DNA of 5,161 nucleotides from an uncultured Eubacteriaceae bacterium (GTDB lineage Bacteria > Bacillota > Clostridia > Eubacteriales > Anaerofustaceae), in NCBI GenBank assembly GCA_947058225.1, contig CAMSGF010000079.1, positions 1 through 5,161 of the forward strand. Direction: 5' to 3'. The position numbers were made by a program, and so were the translations under genes. Shown here piece by piece: positions 1-5,110 of the stretch. How positions within the stretch are numbered: the stretch's first letter is position 1; each line of letters opens with the position of its first letter. A model generated the notes under the pieces. That model was not told the DNA's origin, ran no database searches, and saw only the letters and a program-made list of their open reading frames with translations.

Positions 1-80
1 GCAAACTCCCTCCAATGGACAAATCGGGGAAGAAACTTCCCAAGGAACAAGCTTTTTTAAAGCTTAGATTATCAGTATAA
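1..80. other. G+C-rich edge segment, possible tail of an upstream gene or intergenic repeat
   Basis: The first 50 bases contain 24 G or C, far above the roughly 200 bases that follow. The segment contains perfect hairpins at 27-41 (GGGAAG, loop AAA, CTTCCC) and 49-65 (AAGCTTT, loop TTT, AAAGCTT). One plus-strand frame is open from base 3 to a TAA at 78-80 and would end in FLKLRLSV; two other frames also stay open until 58-60 and 65-67. I recognise no protein family in any of them, so I do not call a CDS. In clostridia the gene before pfkA is often dnaE, but this short tail does not resemble the DnaE C-terminus as I know it. The hairpins and the composition fit the end of a small intergenic repeat at least as well. 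Confidence 0.35.
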
Positions 81-83
81 CAA

Positions 84-98
84 AATAGAAAGTCTATT
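84..98 (+). repeat. Short perfect hairpin upstream of the pfkA promoter
   Basis: AATAGA (84-89) and TCTATT (93-98) are perfect inverted repeats around a three-base loop, AAG. The T-run ATATTTTT follows only after five more bases (GCAAA), so it would be a poor intrinsic terminator for an upstream transcript. The stem is weak and mostly A-T; its existence is certain but its role is not. Confidence 0.3.
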
Positions 99-120
99 GC
101 AAATATTTTTCAAAAAAAAG

Positions 121-149
121 TTGAAATCTAAAGCAATTATTAGTATAGT
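121..149 (+). promoter_or_regulatory. Predicted sigma-A-type promoter of the pfkA-pyk operon
   Basis: The -35 box is TTGAAA (121-126) and the -10 box is TATAGT (144-149). The spacer is 17 bases, which is optimal for the housekeeping sigma factor. An A-rich tract at 112-119 just upstream could act as an UP-like element. The predicted transcription start near 156 would leave a leader of about 90 nucleotides before pfkA. It is the only candidate I found that combines good boxes, ideal spacing and enough leader to include the whole ribosome binding site. In such A+T-rich DNA chance matches are common, so this needs a mapped 5' end. Confidence 0.5.
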
Positions 150-150
150 T

Positions 151-162
151 ATTTTATACAAT
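151..162. promoter_or_regulatory. Operator-like site 1, imperfect palindrome at the predicted transcription start
   Basis: ATTTTATACAAT matches the perfect palindrome at 199-210 at 11 of 12 positions. It begins two bases after the predicted -10 box, where a bound repressor would block RNA polymerase. Its right half, TATACAAT, is identical to that of the second site. Function is inferred from position and repetition only. Confidence 0.35.
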
Positions 163-198
163 TTTTAATATAGTATTTTTATATATTATATTAATTAT

Positions 199-210
199 AT
201 TGTATACAAT
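199..210. promoter_or_regulatory. Operator-like site 2, perfect 12-bp palindrome ATTGTATACAAT
   Basis: ATTGTATACAAT is a perfect inverted repeat. The GTATAC core flanked by TT and AA is of the type bound by some GntR-family regulators of the FadR subfamily (UxuR/ExuR-like sites have a GTATAC core). It lies 48 bases downstream of site 1 and 35 bases before the pfkA start. The TTGTAT within it (200-205) could also serve as a -35 box, with TATATA (223-228) as a -10 box at 17-base spacing. That start would fall inside the Shine-Dalgarno sequence, so I favour the upstream promoter. In RNA, 155-162 could instead pair with 199-206 (8 perfect base pairs). Confidence 0.4.
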
Positions 211-230
211 GAGGAAGAATAATATATAAC

Positions 231-238
231 AAGGAAGG
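231..238 (+). promoter_or_regulatory. Ribosome binding site of pfkA
   Basis: AAGGAAGG lies seven bases before the ATG at 246. It is a strong Shine-Dalgarno sequence and fixes the pfkA start; the protein begins directly at the expected N-terminal strand of the nucleotide-binding fold. Confidence 0.8.
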
Positions 239-245
239 TACTAAT

Positions 246-1205
246 ATGAAACGAATCGCGGTTTTAACAAGCGGGGGCGATGCTCCGGGTATGAATGCAG
301 CCATTAGGGCAGTTGTAAGAACGGGACTGTTTTATGATTTGGATGTATACGGTGTTTATAAGGGATATAAGGGTCTTATTGAAAATGAACTCGAGCAGCT
401 TGGAGTGTTCTCCGTTGCAGACATAATCCAAAGGGGAGGAACTTTTCTTCAAACTGCGAGATGTCTTGAAATGAAGACAGATGAAGGAATCAAAAAAGCT
501 GTAAAAACTTTAAAAGATTATAAGATTGAAGGACTTGTCGTTATAGGAGGGGACGGTTCATTCAGAGGAGCTCAAAAATTAAGCCAACAGGGTATTAACG
601 TAATAGGAATTCCGGGAACGATAGATAACGATATAACGTGTACGGATAATGCCATTGGTTTTGATACGGCTGTAAATACCGCCATCGATGCAATGAACAA
701 GATAAGAGATACATCCTCTTCTCACAACAGGGTAAACGTCGTTCAGGTTATGGGAAGACACAGCGGATATATCGCGCTTTATGCAGGAATAGCCAGTGGT
801 GCAGAATCAATAATTATCCCTGAAAAACCAACAGACCTTGAAGAAATATGCAAAAAGATAATTCATGGCAGAGAAAGAGGAAAGATTCATAATCTTATCG
901 TGCTTGCAGAGGGCGTTGGGGAATACAGAGATTATATTGACATAATAGAAAAAAAGACAGGCGTAACTACAAGGGGCACAAATTTAGGCTATATTCAAAG
1001 AGGAGGCGCACCATCCGCATTTGACAGAATGCTTGCGAGCAAAATGGGAGCTATGGCAGTTGAATGTTTAATCGCAGGCAAAACAAACAGATGTATGTGC
1101 TATCAAAATGCAAAAATGCTAGATATGGATATAGACGAAGCACTCAGTATGCCTTATACGATTGATGAGGATGCATACAGAATCGCATCTATGCTTGGCA
1201 TATAA
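246..1205 (+). CDS. pfkA: ATP-dependent 6-phosphofructokinase
   Basis: It phosphorylates fructose 6-phosphate to fructose 1,6-bisphosphate with ATP in the cytosol, the committed step of glycolysis, normally as a homotetramer. At 319 residues it has the usual bacterial length, and the alignment keeps E. coli mature-protein numbering without offset. Visible motifs are TSGGDAPGMN (8-17), Arg72, GGDGS (101-105, Mg site Asp103), PGTIDND (123-129, catalytic base Asp127), MGRHSG (169-174), AEG (221-223) with Glu222, TTRGTNLG (241-248) with Arg243, and QRGG (251-254) with Arg252. Gly104 and Gly124 indicate ATP rather than pyrophosphate as phosphoryl donor. Effector-site residues Arg21, Arg25, Arg154, Glu187 and Lys213 are present, but position 54 is Val (Arg in E. 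coli). Position 249 is Tyr where the usual motif has His. First gene of the predicted operon, 57 bases before pyk. Confidence 0.97.
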   Translation: MKRIAVLTSGGDAPGMNAAIRAVVRTGLFYDLDVYGVYKGYKGLIENELEQLGVFSVADIIQRGGTFLQTARCLEMKTDEGIKKAVKTLKDYKIEGLVVIGGDGSFRGAQKLSQQGINVIGIPGTIDNDITCTDNAIGFDTAVNTAIDAMNKIRDTSSSHNRVNVVQVMGRHSGYIALYAGIASGAESIIIPEKPTDLEEICKKIIHGRERGKIHNLIVLAEGVGEYRDYIDIIEKKTGVTTRGTNLGYIQRGGAPSAFDRMLASKMGAMAVECLIAGKTNRCMCYQNAKMLDMDIDEALSMPYTIDEDAYRIASMLGI

Positions 1206-1262
1206 AAGAAAATTTAGTATATAAAAGAAAAAAATGAAAAAAACTAAAAAGAGGAAAAGAAA
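1201..1262 (+). repeat. pfkA-pyk spacer built from two short direct duplications
   Basis: TATAAAAGAAAA occurs at 1201-1212 and again at 1220-1231. A second pair, 19 bases long and differing at no position, lies at 1231-1249 and 1260-1278; it starts with AAAATG and ends in ACTAAAA. The second copy is the pyk start codon and first codons, so the spacer carries a copy of the pyk start 29 bases upstream. Replication slippage in A-rich DNA is a sufficient explanation. No terminator or good promoter is visible here, which supports co-transcription of pfkA and pyk. Confidence 0.7.
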
Positions 1263-1266
1263 ATGA
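1234..1266 (+). other. Ten-codon mini-ORF MKKTKKRKRK overlapping the pyk start
   Basis: The upstream copy of the pyk start reads ATG AAA AAA ACT and continues as MKKTKKRKRK, ending at a TGA (1264-1266) that overlaps the pyk ATG (1263-1265) as ATGA. Overlaps of this type permit termination and reinitiation. It has only a weak purine stretch (AAAAGAAA) in front, whereas the pyk Shine-Dalgarno sequence lies inside it. It may be an accident of the local duplication rather than a translated leader peptide. Confidence 0.25.
1246..1254 (+). promoter_or_regulatory. Ribosome binding site of pyk
   Basis: AAAAAGAGG ends eight bases before the ATG at 1263. It decides between two possible starts with near-identical context: the ATG at 1234 is out of frame and has no comparable site, so 1263 is the pyk start. 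Confidence 0.7.
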
Positions 1267-2999
1267 AAAAAACTAAAATTGTATGTACGCTTGGTCCTGC
1301 AACTGATGATAAAAAGATGATTACACACTTAATCGCATCGGGAATGAATGTTGCAAGGCTTAATTTTTCACATGGTTCTCACGAAGAACAAAAGAAAAGA
1401 ATCGATATGGTAAAGGAAATAAGGGATAAGCTTGATGCTCCTATCGCCATAATGCTCGATACAAAAGGACCTGAAATAAGAATAACTCAGTTTAAAGATA
1501 AAAAAATAGTTTTAAAGGAAGGAAGCACATTCACTCTAAGAAATGATGATGAACTTGGGGATGAAAGCTCAATTCCCACCACATACAAAGATTTATACAA
1601 AGAAGTAAAAAAGGGAGATACCATACTAATAGATGACGGACTTATTAAACTCACTGTCAGGGAAATAGATGGAGAAAACGTCGTGTGCAGGGTGGACAAC
1701 GGAGGAGAATTATCAAATAATAAGTCAATCAATATTCCAAACGTAAATATAAAACTTCCTGCAATAACTGCCAAAGATGAAGCCGATTTAATATTTGGAA
1801 TAGAAAACAACATCGATTATATAGCAGCATCATTTATAAGAAGTAAAGACGACGTTTTAAAAATAAGAAGAGTCTTGGAAGAAAACGGCGGAGAGGACAT
1901 TCACATAATTTCAAAGATAGAAAATCACAGGGGTGTTGAAAATATACAAGAAATTATAGAAGTGTCCGATGGAATTATGGTTGCAAGGGGAGATTTGGGA
2001 GTTGAAATACCTGCTGCCGATGTTCCCATAGTTCAAAAGGATATTATTTACAGATGCAATAAGGTTGGAAAGCCTGTCATAACCGCAACGCAGATGCTTG
2101 ACAGTATGATTAAAAATCCAAGAGCCACAAGAGCAGAGGTTACAGACGTTGCAAATGCTATATTTGACGGAACAGATGCAGTTATGTTATCAGGTGAAAC
2201 AGCAGCGGGTAAATACCCTATCGAAGCAGTTCAGACTATGTGTATGATTGCTGAAAAGACAGAAAAACATATGAACCTAGGGAAACATTATTTAAAGGAT
2301 ATGGACTTTATAGGTGAAGCAAATGTCACAAGTTCAATAAGCTATGCGACTTATTCGATGGCAAAGGAATTAAAAGCATCTGCTATTATAACTCCGACAG
2401 GTTCAGGGTATACTGCGAGGATGGTTTCAAAATTCCGCCCATCCTGTCAGATTATCGCTTATACCGATAAAGAATATGTCAGAAGAAGATTATCTCTTAT
2501 ATGGGGTGTGGAACCGTTGTGTTTGGATATAATAAACGAAGAGGAAGAATTATACAAAGAAGTTGTAAGAATTTCTCTTGAAAAGGAATATATAAAAGAG
2601 GGAGATTTAGCCATTATAACAGCAGGGCTGCCTCTTGGGGTTAAGGGAACGACTAACTCAATAAGGGTTGAAACGGTTGGAGAATATGTATACAGAGGGG
2701 TTGGAATCGGAACAAAGAGGGTGAGGGCTAAGTTTAGAATATTTAAAGAAGACACCGAGTTTGAATTCCACGAAGGCGATATACTGGCACTCGAAGGTTA
2801 TTCCAAAAAAGCAGGCGAATATATCAAAAGAGCAGGCGGAGTTGTAACAACGGAAAGCGGGTTAAGCTGTGATGTTGCGATTGCGGCGATAAGCTGTAAT
2901 GTTTCCGCATTGGTTGGAATAGATACTTTTAAAGGATACGAAAACGGAGAGGATGTTGTTTTAGACCCATACAGGGGACTATTATATAAGAGGAAATAA
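1263..2999 (+). CDS. pyk: Pyruvate kinase with extra C-terminal domain
   Basis: It converts phosphoenolpyruvate and ADP to pyruvate and ATP, the last step of glycolysis, in the cytosol. The TIM-barrel domain shows ARLNFSHG (31-38, substrate Arg32), DTKGPEIR (66-73), SKIENHRG (217-224) with catalytic Lys218 and Mg ligand Glu220, ARGDLGVE (241-248) with Asp244, and ATQM (275-278) with Thr276. The B domain spans about 70-170 and the regulatory C domain about 350-470, including GLPLGVKGTTN (455-465). At 578 residues it is about 100 longer than the E. coli type because it carries the C-terminal extension of many Firmicutes (about 475-578), related to the phosphohistidine domain of PEP-utilising enzymes. 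In that domain the usual TSH triad is replaced by Ser535-Cys536-Asp537. It lies 57 bases after pfkA and one base before the next gene. Confidence 0.97.
   Translation: MKKTKIVCTLGPATDDKKMITHLIASGMNVARLNFSHGSHEEQKKRIDMVKEIRDKLDAPIAIMLDTKGPEIRITQFKDKKIVLKEGSTFTLRNDDELGDESSIPTTYKDLYKEVKKGDTILIDDGLIKLTVREIDGENVVCRVDNGGELSNNKSINIPNVNIKLPAITAKDEADLIFGIENNIDYIAASFIRSKDDVLKIRRVLEENGGEDIHIISKIENHRGVENIQEIIEVSDGIMVARGDLGVEIPAADVPIVQKDIIYRCNKVGKPVITATQMLDSMIKNPRATRAEVTDVANAIFDGTDAVMLSGETAAGKYPIEAVQTMCMIAEKTEKHMNLGKHYLKDMDFIGEANVTSSISYATYSMAKELKASAIITPTGSGYTARMVSKFRPSCQIIAYTDKEYVRRRLSLIWGVEPLCLDIINEEEELYKEVVRISLEKEYIKEGDLAIITAGLPLGVKGTTNSIRVETVGEYVYRGVGIGTKRVRAKFRIFKEDTEFEFHEGDILALEGYSKKAGEYIKRAGGVVTTESGLSCDVAIAAISCNVSALVGIDTFKGYENGEDVVLDPYRGLLYKRK
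2988..2994 (+). promoter_or_regulatory. Ribosome binding site of the YitT-family gene, inside the end of pyk
   Basis: AAGAGGA is read as the Lys-Arg codons at the end of pyk and also lies seven bases before the ATG at 3001. The pyk stop codon falls in the spacer, so terminating ribosomes are placed to reinitiate on the next gene. Confidence 0.65.
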
Positions 3000-3000
3000 A

Positions 3001-3855
3001 ATGGTTTTAAAAAAGGAAAAAGCAATAAATATACTTAAGTGGATTTGTTTTACCTTAGGATGTATTATTATGGCATTTGCTTTTAATATATTTTATATGC
3101 CAAACAAGATTGCTCCGGGCGGTTTCAGTGGGCTTGCAACAGTGTTTTATACTGTTACGGGTTTCCCTGTGGGAACCGCCACTTTTTTGATGTGTATTCC
3201 GCTATTTTTAATACTTTATAAACAAGACGGGAAAAAAGGTCTTATAAAAACGCTTTACGGAACATTTGTATTTTCCTTTTTTCTTGACACTTTAAAGTTT
3301 GAAGGGATAACAGATGATATGGTCTTGGCGAGTGTATTCGGCGGTGTCATATATGGGATTGGAAGTGGAATAGTCTTTAAAGTGGGAGGTTCAACAGGCG
3401 GAACGGATACAGTTGCAATGATAGTGCAAAAGAAAGTTCCATCGATGAATCTTGGAGTTTTGGTTATGCTTTTTGATGGTATTGTAATTATGATTGCAGG
3501 GCTTGTGCTTAAAAATATCGAAGTTATGTTATATTCAGCGATTGCAATATTTGTATCGTCAAAGGTCATAGATTTGATTCAAAGCGGAATTAACTATGCA
3601 AGGGCTTTTTATATCTTTACAGATGAAGTGGACCTGTTAAAAGATGAAATATACAAAAAGCTTGACAGAGGGATAACAATACTTCACGCAAAGGGCGGAT
3701 ACAAAAAAGAGGACAGGAATGTAATACTTTGCGTTGTAGACAGACCTCAGGTCACAAAGCTAAAACAGATTATAAGACAGGTGGATGAAAACGCGTTTGT
3801 AATACTCGCACAGGTCAGTGAAGTTTTAGGAGAAGGGTTTAAAGGTCATTCGTAA
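3001..3855 (+). CDS. YitT-family membrane protein (DUF161/DUF2179)
   Basis: This 284-residue protein matches the YitT family in architecture. The N-terminal part is an integral membrane domain with hydrophobic segments at about 12-31, 55-73, 83-97, 107-126, 151-170 and 175-191. It includes the family's Gly-rich stretch GGSTGGTDTVA (129-139) and an N-terminal NKIAPGGFSG (35-44). The C-terminal part, about 200-280, is a soluble DUF2179-type domain recognisable by GITILHAKGGY (224-234) and VILCVVDRPQ (241-250). Members of this family are found widely in Firmicutes in several copies and the molecular function is not established; transport has been suggested. The gene starts one base after pyk and ends one base before the next gene, so it is almost certainly co-transcribed and probably translationally coupled. 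The link to glycolysis is only positional. Confidence 0.92.
   Translation: MVLKKEKAINILKWICFTLGCIIMAFAFNIFYMPNKIAPGGFSGLATVFYTVTGFPVGTATFLMCIPLFLILYKQDGKKGLIKTLYGTFVFSFFLDTLKFEGITDDMVLASVFGGVIYGIGSGIVFKVGGSTGGTDTVAMIVQKKVPSMNLGVLVMLFDGIVIMIAGLVLKNIEVMLYSAIAIFVSSKVIDLIQSGINYARAFYIFTDEVDLLKDEIYKKLDRGITILHAKGGYKKEDRNVILCVVDRPQVTKLKQIIRQVDENAFVILAQVSEVLGEGFKGHS
3841..3845 (+). promoter_or_regulatory. Weak ribosome binding site of the pseudouridine synthase gene
   Basis: The only nearby Shine-Dalgarno-like sequence is AAAGG, 11 bases before the ATG at 3857, farther away than usual. A better sequence, AGGAG (3828-3832), is too distant. Translation therefore probably depends on ribosomes finishing the upstream gene, whose TAA lies one base before the ATG. 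Confidence 0.4.
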
Positions 3856-3856
3856 A

Positions 3857-4786
3857 ATGAAAGAGATTGTAGTAGATAGAAATTATATGGATATGCGTCT
3901 TGACAGATTCGCCTTAAAGATTTTGAACATTTCCAAAGGAGAAATTCAAAAGGGAATCAGGACGAGGAAAATAAAAGTAAATGGCAAAAAGGCTCAAAAC
4001 AATTACCATTTAAGTGAAAAAGATGTAATCGCCTTTTACTACAATGATGAATGTTTTAAAAAAACTTCACAAAGTGATTATAATGACCGTATCGATTTAA
4101 ATTTAAATATTCTCTTTGAAAATGAAGATGTTCTTATTGTAAATAAAAATGCAGGGGTGTTATCTCAAGGGGATAGTTCAAATGAAAAAAGCATCGTTGA
4201 AATGGCAAAGGCTTATTTACATACAAATGAAGCAAGCGTTGTTACGAGGTTAGACAGAAATACCAGCGGTATAGTCATAATCGGAAAAAACAGAAGAGCC
4301 TTGATGCTATTAAACGAAATGTCGAGAAAAAACCTCATTGAAAAAGAATATGTTACATTAGTAAAAGGTAAATTTAATATAGACGGCAAAGTTACGCACT
4401 ATGGAAAAAAAGTAAATAATAAATTGGTATTGTACGATGAAAGAAAAGAAGATTTAATGGAGGTAAGCTCGGTATTTAATGCGGTAAAATACATAAATGG
4501 GTACACTTTATTAAAAGTCAGATTAATAACGGGCAGAACCCACCAGATAAGAAGTCAGATTGAAAAGCTTGGTTTCTCGGTTGTCGGAGATATTAAATAC
4601 GATTTACACAATAAAGAAAAAGAGCTTGAGAAAAAATCAGGGCTTAAAAGACAGTTTTTGCACTGTAAAAAAGTCATAATAAAATGCGAAAACGGATATG
4701 ATGAATTAAATGATAAAAATATAAAAGTGACGTGTAAAATGAGTGAGGACTTATTAAAATGTCTTAATATTTTAAACCATAAATAG
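3857..4786 (+). CDS. RluA-family pseudouridine synthase
   Basis: It isomerises specific uridines in rRNA or tRNA to pseudouridine; the target cannot be read from sequence alone. The protein begins with an S4-type RNA-binding domain (about 1-60, RLDRFALKIL at 14-23 and KVNGKK at 40-45), followed by a variable linker and the catalytic domain from about 83. Motif II is RLDRNTSG (131-138) with the catalytic Asp133, the conserved Tyr is in EKEYVTLVKG (162-171, Tyr165), LITGRTHQIR (223-232) is the third motif, and VVGDIKYD (242-249) follows. The 309 residues match RluC/RluD-type enzymes with an S4 domain. The residue before RLDR is Thr130, often His in the family. The chosen start gives the typical S4 beginning and sits one base after the previous stop. 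It is the last gene of the operon, followed by a terminator. Confidence 0.93.
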   Translation: MKEIVVDRNYMDMRLDRFALKILNISKGEIQKGIRTRKIKVNGKKAQNNYHLSEKDVIAFYYNDECFKKTSQSDYNDRIDLNLNILFENEDVLIVNKNAGVLSQGDSSNEKSIVEMAKAYLHTNEASVVTRLDRNTSGIVIIGKNRRALMLLNEMSRKNLIEKEYVTLVKGKFNIDGKVTHYGKKVNNKLVLYDERKEDLMEVSSVFNAVKYINGYTLLKVRLITGRTHQIRSQIEKLGFSVVGDIKYDLHNKEKELEKKSGLKRQFLHCKKVIIKCENGYDELNDKNIKVTCKMSEDLLKCLNILNHK

Positions 4787-4795
4787 TTTTTATTT

Positions 4796-4825
4796 TAACA
4801 GCGTTTTGTAATGCTGTTATTTTTT
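4796..4825 (+). terminator. Intrinsic terminator at the end of the operon
   Basis: The stem is formed by 4796-4805 and 4810-4819: AACAGC pairs with GCTGTT, extended by a G-T pair and A-T pairs, with loop TTGT. Six T residues (4820-4825) follow directly. It begins nine bases after the stop of the pseudouridine synthase gene. The opposite strand has no T-run after the stem, so it works in the plus direction only. Confidence 0.85.
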
Positions 4826-5110
4826 AAAGGCACATTAATTTATAGCTTTTTAGTTATTTTAATTGTCTTAATTTTTCTATTAAAAAACAGTTTAAATTCT
4901 GTCTGCTTATGTAATTATATACATTATCTCAGTTTATATAAATACAAATTAATATAATTTTAACAGATGAAATAAAAATAATTTTTAACTAATAAAGAAT
5001 ATATTATAAGTCATAATATCTATTATTCATATTTTATATAATTATAAATTAAAACTTAAACATAAATAGAAATTATAAATAAAAATATTAAAAAAATCTA
5101 TAACTATATT
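4826..5110. other. A+T-rich intergenic region without a recognisable gene
   Basis: This stretch has very low G+C (5 of the 70 bases at 5041-5110 are G or C) and frequent stops in all frames. I see no tRNA-like cloverleaf, no riboswitch-like conserved core and no convincing promoter. Short A-T-only inverted repeats occur, for example ATATTAT (5001-5007) with ATAATAT (5013-5019), but these are expected by chance in such DNA. Confidence 0.6.

Noticed and set aside
108..126. Inverted repeat TTTCAA / TTGAAA around the -35 box
   Set aside because: Arms of only six bases in an A-tract with a seven-base loop are expected by chance; the right arm is already explained as the -35 box.
121..136. Possible catabolite-responsive element, TTGAAATCTAAAGCAA
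   Set aside because: It matches 13 of 16 positions of the usual cre consensus but lacks the central CG (CT here), which matters for CcpA binding. In A+T-rich DNA this level of match is weak.
264..761. Minus-strand open frames inside pfkA
   Set aside because: They lie wholly opposite a gene with all the expected catalytic motifs, have no ribosome binding sites, and their translations resemble no family; they are shadows.
1119..3025. Minus-strand open frames opposite pyk and its borders
   Set aside because: Their Ser/Leu/Phe-rich translations are what the reverse complement of Lys/Glu-rich coding DNA produces. Pyruvate kinase motifs on the plus strand explain the region.
3255..3569. Minus-strand open frame opposite the YitT-family gene
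   Set aside because: It overlaps the conserved membrane core of the plus-strand gene and has no ribosome binding site.
4909..4924. Inverted repeat ATGTA / TACAT in the intergenic region
   Set aside because: Five-base arms in a very A+T-rich stretch; no promoter or gene nearby gives it a role.
5001..5019. Inverted repeat ATATTAT / ATAATAT as a terminator for the minus-strand fragment
   Set aside because: The stem contains only A-T pairs and neither strand has a proper T-run directly after it.
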